DNA from: Clostridia bacterium
GTDB lineage: Bacteria; Bacillota; Clostridia; Oscillospirales; CAG-272
Assembly (NCBI GenBank): GCA_900770605.1
Contig: CAAGKS010000140.1
Coordinates: 1 to 27,293, forward strand
Length of the DNA: 27,293 nucleotides
Direction: 5' to 3'
Shown in pieces: positions 14,182 to 20,862 of the stretch. Each line of letters opens with the position of its first letter. Positions within the stretch are counted from its first letter, which is position 1. The notes under the pieces are model-generated. The model worked only from the letters and a program-made list of their open reading frames with translations, ran no database searches and was not told where the DNA came from. Both the position numbers and the translations under genes were made by a program.

Positions 14182-15552
14182 GTGAGCCAAAAAGCCTTAT
14201 CCAAGGATTTTGCACAGGGCAATATCGCGCGGCAATTGTTTTTCTTTTCCATACCCTTTATGGCATCGAACGCGCTTCAAGTGCTTTACAGCACCATAGA
14301 TATGATAATAGTTGGAAAGTACGTAGGAACGCCCGGTCTCTCCGCGGTTTCGCAAAGCAGCCAGATAGTAAACTTTGCGGTCATGGTCTGCCTTGGCTTT
14401 TCAAACGCAGGACAAGTTCTCTTAGCTCAGGCGATGGGCGCGAAAAAGCACAAGGAGATGAACTTTGTCATCGGAACGCTGTTCACCTTTATCACCGCCG
14501 TTGCCGTCCTCTTCTCCGCGGCTATGCTGTGCGCGCAAACTCAGATACTTGACCTTATGAAGATCCCCGCCGAGTCGTACGAAATGGCAAGAGATTATCT
14601 CGTTATATGCAGCGCGGGACTTATCTTCACCGCAGGCTACAATATGATATCCGCGGTATTGCGCGGAATGGGAGACGCCAAGCGTCCGTTCCTGTTTATC
14701 GGTATCGCGTCCGCTGTAAACCTCGTGCTTGACATCGTATTCACAGGACTTCTCGGTTGGGGAGTTGCAGGCGCGGCGTGGGCGACTATAATCGGTCAGG
14801 CGGTGTCCTTTATATTCTCGCTGTTCTATCTCTACCGCAAAAAAGAATCCTTCGGCTTTGATTTCAAGGCGCAGAGCTTCGTTCCAAAGCTCAAATACGT
14901 TGGAATGATAGCAAGCCTTGGAACGCCTATGGCGATCCAATCCGGATTTATCAATATTTCAATGCTCGTTGTAAACGCTATGATCAACAGCGTGGGCGTT
15001 GTGGCGTCTGCAACGTTTGGCGTCGGAGTGCGAATAGACGACATAGTAAACAAGATATCTATGGGCGTTCAGTACGCCGCAGTTCCTATGATAAGCCAGA
15101 ATATCGGCGCAGGAAAGCCCGAACGCGCCAAAAGGGTGGTCCACGTTGCCTGGATATTCTCCGCCGTGCTCACCGTATTCTTTATGATCCTTTACGTGAC
15201 CCTCGGTAAGCAGCTCTTTATGATATTCTCGGACGATCCCTCCGTTCACAGTATGTCAGGAGAGTTTATAACCGCAATACTCTGGATATTCCCTGCTTTT
15301 GCCGTGATGCGCGGAAGCGGAGCGTTCGTGCAGGGTATTGGAAACGCCAAGCTCAGTATGGTGCTTGCTATTCTTGACGGAGTGGTGCTCAGGATCGGAC
15401 TTAGCTGGCTGTTTGGAATATTCTTTGGCTGGGGATTTTTCGGCTTCGTGCTGGGCTACGCGCTCGCGCCGTACGGATACGCTATCCCGAGTATGATCTA
15501 CTTCCTTGCAGGAAGATGGCAGAAGCGCAAGGTGCTCGCAGACAGCATCTGA
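14182..15552 (+). CDS. MATE family efflux transporter
   Basis: This 456-residue transporter has twelve hydrophobic segments in two six-helix halves, the MATE pattern. Family marks include the first-helix FSIPFMASNALQVLYSTIDMIIVGKYVG, the pre-helix LRGMGDAKRPFLFIGIASAVNLVLDIVF in the first half, and GVGVRIDDIVNKISMGVQYA opening the second half. MATE proteins export cationic drugs or metabolites using Na+ or H+; the substrate cannot be told here. The start is GTG at 14182 with GAGGAG about 11 bases upstream. An out-of-frame ATG at 14172 begins an unlikely overlapping frame. It is monocistronic, ending in the terminator at 15589. Confidence 0.93.
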   Translation: MSQKALSKDFAQGNIARQLFFFSIPFMASNALQVLYSTIDMIIVGKYVGTPGLSAVSQSSQIVNFAVMVCLGFSNAGQVLLAQAMGAKKHKEMNFVIGTLFTFITAVAVLFSAAMLCAQTQILDLMKIPAESYEMARDYLVICSAGLIFTAGYNMISAVLRGMGDAKRPFLFIGIASAVNLVLDIVFTGLLGWGVAGAAWATIIGQAVSFIFSLFYLYRKKESFGFDFKAQSFVPKLKYVGMIASLGTPMAIQSGFINISMLVVNAMINSVGVVASATFGVGVRIDDIVNKISMGVQYAAVPMISQNIGAGKPERAKRVVHVAWIFSAVLTVFFMILYVTLGKQLFMIFSDDPSVHSMSGEFITAILWIFPAFAVMRGSGAFVQGIGNAKLSMVLAILDGVVLRIGLSWLFGIFFGWGFFGFVLGYALAPYGYAIPSMIYFLAGRWQKRKVLADSI

Positions 15553-15588
15553 TCTCTGCTCTATAATACCTGAATGCATTCTTAAACC

Positions 15589-15626
15589 ACAAAGAGCTGA
15601 AAATCAATGATTTTCAGCTCTTTTTT
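15589..15626 (+). terminator. Terminator after the MATE exporter
   Basis: A stem of up to 16 bp, AAAGAGCTGAAAATCA and its complement with very little loop, ends in TTTTTT. It is likely also used by the convergent hydrolase gene, though the T-run on that side is shorter. Confidence 0.85.
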
Positions 15627-15662
15627 GTGTTGTTTTATGGGTTTTCGCGCCACTTGGAGCTA

Positions 15663-16622
15663 TCAGCTTTCAAGATGCTCGAATATAACGTTCCAGACCT
15701 CCTCGTCCTGAGTGGTCATCGCGTCCCAGTCAAAAGACTTGACGAATTCCTGCTTTTGCTGCTCGGTAAGATCCTTATTTTTCAAGAACTTACTCTTCGC
15801 CTCGCTGAATTCGTTTATAAGGCGTACCGCCTCGGCGGTGTAATTGGGATTATGCTTCTTGCCGCTCACCAGCAAAAACTGAGTGTTCTCTCTGTCGGCA
15901 AGTCCCTCCTTGAGTATATCGAAATTATTTCTCTTTACTATAGGATCATCGTCAGAGTAGATGAGCAACGCCTTTGCCTTGGAGCGCTTCAAGGAATCTA
16001 CCGCGTGGAAATCAGCAAATCTGGGGTTTGCCGCGCGCTCGACCTTCATTATCGACTTGATATAAAGCCTGAGAAATCCCGTGACCAGAGAATCTATGAT
16101 CACGCCGACGGACACAAATCCCGAAAGAACTACGACGTGAGAGATCTCAGGGTGCAGAGCCGAGATGTTGGATGTGGAAAATCCGCCCCAGCTATGTCCT
16201 ACGACTGAGATATCGTATCCCTCAAATCGCTTATCCGCCTTTATGGTGTTGATGCAGTCGTTAAGGTCGCACAGTGACTGCGCCATACCGTTGGGTGTCT
16301 CGCCTCCCGACTCCATACAGCCCGTATGGTCGTAAGCAAAAACGGTATACCCGCGGCGGCAGAGCATTTCTATCTCCTTCATATATGCGCGGTGACCGCC
16401 GCCATAGCCGTGATCAAACACGATAAGTCTGTCGGGCTTGGGATTGGGATACTGATAGATATATCCCTGCAAGGTATGTCCCGCGGACGCCACAAAGGGA
16501 TACGGCTGCTTAGTCAAGCCGTCAAAATCATCAGCGGAGAAATAAAATACAGTCTCCATATCGTCGCAACGGGTAAACATAATTCTCTTATATATACCCA
16601 TAACTTGTTTTTCAAATATCAT
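15663..16622 (-). CDS. Alpha/beta hydrolase
   Basis: This 319-residue protein has the alpha/beta-hydrolase fold of the lysophospholipase/dienelactone-hydrolase type. The nucleophile elbow is GHSWGG with Ser144. IYSDDDPIV supplies the acid residue near 224-226, and GKKHNP supplies the His (about 257). An oxyanion-loop motif HGYGGGHRAY lies at 71-80. No signal peptide, so it is cytoplasmic. Substrate not determinable. The start at 16622 follows AAGGAG. It has its own promoter at 16658-16686, which lies just beyond the mgtE stop. It is likely a single-gene unit. Confidence 0.88.
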   Translation of the reverse strand: MIFEKQVMGIYKRIMFTRCDDMETVFYFSADDFDGLTKQPYPFVASAGHTLQGYIYQYPNPKPDRLIVFDHGYGGGHRAYMKEIEMLCRRGYTVFAYDHTGCMESGGETPNGMAQSLCDLNDCINTIKADKRFEGYDISVVGHSWGGFSTSNISALHPEISHVVVLSGFVSVGVIIDSLVTGFLRLYIKSIMKVERAANPRFADFHAVDSLKRSKAKALLIYSDDDPIVKRNNFDILKEGLADRENTQFLLVSGKKHNPNYTAEAVRLINEFSEAKSKFLKNKDLTEQQKQEFVKSFDWDAMTTQDEEVWNVIFEHLES

Positions 16623-16657
16623 TTTCAGTCTCCTTTGTACTGTTATCTGTCGATGTA

Positions 16658-16686
16658 ATTATACCACATATTGCAAAAATTTTCAA
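16658..16686 (-). promoter_or_regulatory. Promoter of the alpha/beta hydrolase gene
   Basis: On the minus strand TTGAAA, 17 bp, TATAAT, only 6 bp after the mgtE stop. No terminator separates the two genes, so mgtE read-through is also possible. Confidence 0.8.
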
Positions 16687-16692
16687 GCGCCG

Positions 16693-18093
16693 TTATATTC
16701 CGAGCAGCAACGCCCACGCGAGTCCGTAATAGCTAAGCACCGCAACGAGATCGTTGACGGTGGTAATGAGCGGACCCGATGCAACGGCAGGGTCTATCCC
16801 AAATCTGTATAGCGTTATAGGTATTGCCGCGCCTGTAAAACCGGAGATCGCCATGGCAAAGCACATAGCAAGTCCCACGCAAGCGGCGGCTGTGAGTGAA
16901 AAGGTCACGCCGTACGAAGCAAACGCCATAAGATATACGCTGACTATCGCAAAGGATATCGCGCCAAGCACCGCTCCGTTGAGAAGCGCCACGCGAAGCT
17001 CCTTGAAGATAGTTATCACCTGTCTCTTGAAGCTCTTTTCATTTTCATCGCCAAGCGTTCTTACCGTTACCGCCAGCGACTGAGTTCCCACGTTACCCGC
17101 CATTCCGAGAATGAGCGACTGGAAGGAAACTATCATAGGAAGCGCATCCACCACGCCCTCAAATGCGCCCACCACCGCCGACACCAGAAGTCCCATTATC
17201 AAAAGGGCGATCAGCCATGGTACGCGCTTTTTAAGGCTCACGAGCAGGGGCTCGTCAGGCTCTACCTCTGCGCTCATCGCCGCGAGCTTTGCATAATCGT
17301 CACCGCGCTCCTCATCAATAAGCTCGATAATGTCCGTCGAGGTGATAACGCCAAGCACAGAGTTCGTCGCCGATGAAAGAACGGGGATCATATTCTCCGA
17401 ATATTCGCGCAGGTGCTCGATATTATCGGATATTATATCCTTATCGTAAACGAATGGGAAATTCGTGTATATCAGGCTTTCAAGCGACACGTCGCTACGC
17501 GCCACTATAAGATCCTTGAGGTCGATAACTCCGTAAAACGAGCCGTCGTCGTTGAGCGCGAAAAGCGTATAGATATTATCATTTTCCGCCGCCTCTCTGA
17601 CCATCACCTTCATAGCCTCTCTTATGCTAAGGCTTCGCTTGACGGTGATAAAATTGGTACTCATTCGGCTACCGAATTCCCTGTCGTCATAGGAATCTAT
17701 AAGCTCGAGCTCCTCCTTTATCTCCTCGTCCTCGATAAAGTCAAGTATTTTGCTTCGCGTTTGCTCGTCAAGCTCCTCGAGCGCCTCGTGCGCATCGTCC
17801 GCGTCCATCTGCTCGATAATATCCGCCGCATCGTCCGCATCTATCCTTGCGAGATACTCGCCCGCGTCATCAAGAAAGGCAACAACGTCAGACATGAGCT
17901 CACTTCCGAGAATGTCCAGAATGTGCTCCCTCTCCTCTGCCGTAAGCTCCTCAAACGCGCTCGCTATATCGTTCTCGTGATACTCCAGGAGCTGTTCGCG
18001 CACGCTTTCATCATCAGCACCGCTACGGATAATATTAAGTATCTGCGCGCCATAATCTCTGTCAGACGCGAAAAATTCCTTCTTCTCTTCCAT
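16693..18093 (-). CDS. mgtE: Magnesium transporter MgtE
   Basis: This 466-residue Mg2+ channel/transporter has the full MgtE layout. An acidic, helical N-domain spans about 30-130 with repeated ADDAADIIEQMDADDAHEAL-type segments. Two CBS domains follow (about 135-265; MSTNFITVKRSLSIREAM and VLGVITSTDIIELIDEE), then a plug helix and five membrane segments (about 285-466) with GMAGNVGTQSLAVTVRTL and the closing SGPLITTVNDLVAVLSYYG. The cytosolic N and CBS domains sense Mg2+ and close the pore. Start ATG at 18093 with GGAGGAG; promoter at 18130-18158. No Mg2+ riboswitch is seen in the short leader. Confidence 0.95.
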   Translation of the reverse strand: MEEKKEFFASDRDYGAQILNIIRSGADDESVREQLLEYHENDIASAFEELTAEEREHILDILGSELMSDVVAFLDDAGEYLARIDADDAADIIEQMDADDAHEALEELDEQTRSKILDFIEDEEIKEELELIDSYDDREFGSRMSTNFITVKRSLSIREAMKVMVREAAENDNIYTLFALNDDGSFYGVIDLKDLIVARSDVSLESLIYTNFPFVYDKDIISDNIEHLREYSENMIPVLSSATNSVLGVITSTDIIELIDEERGDDYAKLAAMSAEVEPDEPLLVSLKKRVPWLIALLIMGLLVSAVVGAFEGVVDALPMIVSFQSLILGMAGNVGTQSLAVTVRTLGDENEKSFKRQVITIFKELRVALLNGAVLGAISFAIVSVYLMAFASYGVTFSLTAAACVGLAMCFAMAISGFTGAAIPITLYRFGIDPAVASGPLITTVNDLVAVLSYYGLAWALLLGI

Positions 18094-18129
18094 AAAGCTC
18101 CTCCGACCTTGATTTATATCAGTATCTTC

Positions 18130-18158
18130 ATTATACCACTCTTTTATGATAAACTCAA
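18130..18158 (-). promoter_or_regulatory. Promoter of mgtE
   Basis: On the minus strand TTGAGT, 17 bp, TATAAT, about 37 bp before the ATG. It is divergent from the pspC promoter, with the two -35 boxes only 16 bp apart. Confidence 0.82.
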
Positions 18159-18174
18159 TAATAATTTTGAACGA

Positions 18175-18203
18175 TTGACAAAATAAATAGCGTATGTTAT
18201 AAT
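18175..18203 (+). promoter_or_regulatory. Promoter of the pspC-acyltransferase operon
   Basis: TTGACA, 17 bp, TATAAT: perfect consensus, 41 bp before the pspC-domain start. It lies back to back with the mgtE promoter. Confidence 0.88.
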
Positions 18204-18243
18204 GAGGTGTAAGATTTTACGATATTTCATCGCGAGGTGTATT

Positions 18244-18432
18244 ATGGAAAAAAAGCTTTATAAATCAAGTAAAAATAAAATGATAGATGGAGTTTGCGCA
18301 GGTATTGCGGAATACTTCAATATCGATCCCACTCTCGTGCGCGTTGGCGCGGTGGCAGTCACCTTTCTCGGCGGCTCGGCCATTCTCGCATACATAATCG
18401 CGGCTATCATAATGCCCCGCGATCCCAACTGA
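18244..18432 (+). CDS. PspC-domain membrane protein
   Basis: This 62-residue protein consists of one PspC domain: LYKSSKNKMIDGVCAGIAEYFNIDPTLVRVGAV followed by one hydrophobic segment AILAYIIAAIIMPRDPN. In proteobacteria PspC takes part in membrane stress signalling; in Bacillota stand-alone copies are common and mostly unassigned. The start at 18244 has GCGAGGTG upstream. The open frame continues upstream to 18202 without a binding site. It overlaps no gene and is followed after two bases by the acyltransferase, so the two are translationally coupled. Confidence 0.92.
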   Translation: MEKKLYKSSKNKMIDGVCAGIAEYFNIDPTLVRVGAVAVTFLGGSAILAYIIAAIIMPRDPN

Positions 18433-18434
18433 TC

Positions 18435-19730
18435 ATGCCTAAAAAAATAACTAATCCTATCCGCTGGGTGCGCCTTGACAACGCGGCAAAGATATACCCT
18501 GCGGCAAGAAGAAGAAATTGGAGCAACGTTTTCAGGCAGTCTGTGACCTTGAAGGAGAACGTTGATACCGAAGTGCTCGGCTCTGCGCTCGAGGTGGTGG
18601 TAAAACGCTTTCCATCCATCGCCGCCCGTTTACGCAAGGGCGTGTTCTGGTATTATCTTGAACAGGTAAAGTCTGCTCCGAGCATCAAAGAGGAATACAG
18701 CTATCCTCTCGCATATATGAGCAACGAGGAGATGCGCAGATGCGCGTTCCGCGTGATAGCATATCGCGATCGCATAGCGGTGGAGTTTTTTCACTCGCTC
18801 ACCGACGGCACAGGCGCGCTTATATTCCTCAAAAATCTCGCGGCTGAATATCTTGAGCAAAAGCACGGAATAACGATTCCGCTCGAGCACGGCATAGTTG
18901 ACAGAAGCATCGCTCCGCCCGAAGAGGAGCTTGAGGATTGCTTCCTTAAAAACGCGGCGGCAGTTCCGCTCTCCCGAAAGGATACGGACGCCTGGCGTAT
19001 GAGCGGCGAGCCTCAGCCAAACGGATTTTTAAATCTGACCTGCTTCAAGATATCCACGAAGGAGGCTCTTCAAAAGGCACACGAGCACGGCACAACGCTC
19101 ACTGTTTTTATGAGCGCGGTAATGATGAAGGCGCTCTATGACCTGCAGGACAGCAAAAATCCCAACCGCAAGCGTCAGAAAAGAATAAAGCTTCTTATTC
19201 CCGTAAATCTCAGACGCTTGTTCCCCTCAAAAACGCTTCGCAACTTTGCGATGTACGTGACCCCCGAGCTTGACCCGAGACTTGGCGATTACAGCTTTGA
19301 GGAGATATGCAAGATAATAACTCACAAGCTCGGCGCTGAATTTACCGCCAAGCACATGGGGCGCATTATCGCGACCAACGTAAACGACGAGAAAAATCCC
19401 GTGGTACGTCTTGTCCCCCTGCCTATAAAGAATATGGTGATGAAGGCGATATTCGACACGGTTGGCGAGAAAAAATCCTGCCTTACGCTCTCCAATATCG
19501 GAGCGGTAAAGCTCCCCGACGTTATGGCAGAATACGTTGAGCGCTTTGATTTTATTCTCGGAGTTCAGGCGGCAGCTCCGTACAACTGCGGCATGCTTTC
19601 CTTTGAGGATACCATTTATATCAATTTTATCCGCAACGTCAAGGACGCGGAGCTTGAGCGACACTTTTTCGCCGTGCTCCGAGATTTAGGGCTTTCCGCC
19701 GAGGTGGAAAGCAACAGAAACGAGAGGTGA
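18435..19730 (+). CDS. Condensation-type acyltransferase (COG4908/PapA-like)
   Basis: This 431-residue protein resembles the stand-alone members of the NRPS-condensation / alcohol acetyltransferase superfamily. The active-site signature HxxxDG is present as HSLTDG (120-125) in EFFHSLTDGTGALIFL. The pre-motif fold marker RFPSIAARLRKGVFWYYLE and the late LTLSNIGAVKLPD, near the DFGWG position, fit the family. It has no carrier-protein domain. Start ATG at 18435 is two bases after the pspC stop and lacks its own binding site; the open frame upstream is a shadow of pspC. The next gene, DUF6320, is a membrane protein, hinting at envelope lipid or glycan acylation, but that is inference. Confidence 0.82.
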   Translation: MPKKITNPIRWVRLDNAAKIYPAARRRNWSNVFRQSVTLKENVDTEVLGSALEVVVKRFPSIAARLRKGVFWYYLEQVKSAPSIKEEYSYPLAYMSNEEMRRCAFRVIAYRDRIAVEFFHSLTDGTGALIFLKNLAAEYLEQKHGITIPLEHGIVDRSIAPPEEELEDCFLKNAAAVPLSRKDTDAWRMSGEPQPNGFLNLTCFKISTKEALQKAHEHGTTLTVFMSAVMMKALYDLQDSKNPNRKRQKRIKLLIPVNLRRLFPSKTLRNFAMYVTPELDPRLGDYSFEEICKIITHKLGAEFTAKHMGRIIATNVNDEKNPVVRLVPLPIKNMVMKAIFDTVGEKKSCLTLSNIGAVKLPDVMAEYVERFDFILGVQAAAPYNCGMLSFEDTIYINFIRNVKDAELERHFFAVLRDLGLSAEVESNRNER

Positions 19731-19734
19731 TACT

Positions 19735-20427
19735 ATGTACTGTATAAAATGCGGCGTAAAGCTCGCCGACACCGAAAGCAAATGCCCCCTTTGCAATACT
19801 GAGGTATATCACCCCGACCTTCAAAGACAGTCCGCGCCCCCTCTCTATCCGAGCGGCAAGCTCCCCAAGAGCGCATCGCGCTCCAAGGCGCTTTGCGGAG
19901 CGATAATAATTTTGTTTATGATCCCCGTGATCGTATGCTTCCTCGCTGACCTGCTCATCAACGGCACTGTAAGCTGGTTTGGATACGTCCTCGGCGCAAT
20001 GGTGGTGGCATACGTCAGCTTTGCCCTGCCTATGTGGTTCAAAAAGCCCAATCCCGTTATCTTCACCCCCTGCTCCTTTGCGGCGATAATACTTTATCTT
20101 TTGTATATCGATCTCGCAACGGGCGGCAAATGGTTTTTGAGCTTTGCGTTCCCCGTGAGCGCCGCTCTGTGCATCATAGTCTGCACGCTCGTAACGCTTC
20201 TCTATTACCTGCGCCGCGGCAAGCTCTATATCGTGGGCGGCTCACTGATCGCTCTCGGCGCGCTTATGCTGCTGGTGGAATTCCTTATGGATATCACGTT
20301 CGACCTCAAATTCCTTGGTTGGTCGTTCTATCCTCTGTCAGTGCTGGTATTGCTCGGCGCGCTTCTGATATTCCTTGCTATAAACCGTTCCGCGCGCGCG
20401 GCGGTAGAGCGCAAGCTGTTCTTCTGA
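19735..20427 (+). CDS. DUF6320-like membrane protein with N-terminal zinc ribbon
   Basis: This 230-residue protein starts with a zinc ribbon, MYCIKCGVKLADTESKCPLCNTEVYHP (CxxC twice). A Pro/Ser linker follows, and then about six membrane segments from residue 55 to 225. The layout matches DUF6320 proteins, which I recall being encoded next to condensation-type acyltransferases, as here (4 bp after the acyltransferase stop, with GAGAGGTG before the ATG). The pairing suggests that the membrane protein and acyltransferase act together. The chemistry is unknown. Confidence 0.8.
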   Translation: MYCIKCGVKLADTESKCPLCNTEVYHPDLQRQSAPPLYPSGKLPKSASRSKALCGAIIILFMIPVIVCFLADLLINGTVSWFGYVLGAMVVAYVSFALPMWFKKPNPVIFTPCSFAAIILYLLYIDLATGGKWFLSFAFPVSAALCIIVCTLVTLLYYLRRGKLYIVGGSLIALGALMLLVEFLMDITFDLKFLGWSFYPLSVLVLLGALLIFLAINRSARAAVERKLFF

Positions 20428-20479
20428 GGCTGACAGCGCCGCAAAATATGACGGCATACGACTTTTTTTGCCAAATCCC

Positions 20480-20508
20480 TTGACTTGATTTTTCTGACAT
20501 GCTATAAT
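20480..20508 (+). promoter_or_regulatory. Promoter of the 75-residue membrane protein
   Basis: TTGACT, 17 bp, TATAAT, 34 bp before the ATG at 20543. Confidence 0.82.
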
Positions 20509-20542
20509 GGAAGTACCAAATTTTAAATTGGAGGACAGTATC

Positions 20543-20770
20543 ATGAAAACAGACAATCTCGTCCGCTTCCTTCTCACATTCTTCCTTGGATGGATCGGAA
20601 GCCTTATCATCAACCACACAAGCCTCAAGCCTGAGGGCTTTACATCCAGAACGGGCTGCTATATCTTCCTTACCGCTATCACGTTTGGAATTTATACCCT
20701 CGTTGCTTCTATCTGTAACCTCGTGTTCGATCCCGCAAAGGATCGCAACATCGGTTACAAGAAGGACTGA
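20543..20770 (+). CDS. Small membrane protein, 75 residues
   Basis: This 75-residue protein has two hydrophobic segments, LVRFLLTFFLGWIGSLII (about 6-23) and CYIFLTAITFGIYTLVASICNLVF (about 40-63), joined by a polar loop. It ends in a charged DPAKDRNIGYKKD tail. The two-helix hairpin with GW and FGIYTL recalls TM2-type proteins, but no named family is certain. The start has GGAGG eight bases upstream; an open frame from 20507 would begin inside the promoter. Its own promoter and terminator make it monocistronic. Function unknown. Confidence 0.85.
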   Translation: MKTDNLVRFLLTFFLGWIGSLIINHTSLKPEGFTSRTGCYIFLTAITFGIYTLVASICNLVFDPAKDRNIGYKKD

Positions 20771-20784
20771 TAACGACCCGCGCT

Positions 20785-20826
20785 AAAAAGCAGACGCGTA
20801 AGAAATTCTTACGCGTCTGCTTTTTT
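20785..20826. terminator. Bidirectional terminator
   Basis: A 20-bp stem, AAAAAGCAGACGCGTAAGAA and its complement around a minimal loop, ends in TTTTTTT on the plus side and TTTTT on the minus side. It ends both the small membrane protein gene and the convergent 20863-23565 gene. Confidence 0.9.
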
Positions 20827-20862
20827 TATTTTGCCCTGTCTGAAAGGAACGTGGGCCGTTTT

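Noticed and set aside
17413..18186. 257-residue plus-strand frame opposite mgtE
   Set aside because: Antisense shadow of a clear MgtE gene, with no recognisable protein features.
18294..18434. N-terminal extension of the acyltransferase
   Set aside because: It overlaps the pspC gene in another frame and is Arg-rich nonsense; the ATG at 18435 begins the conserved protein.
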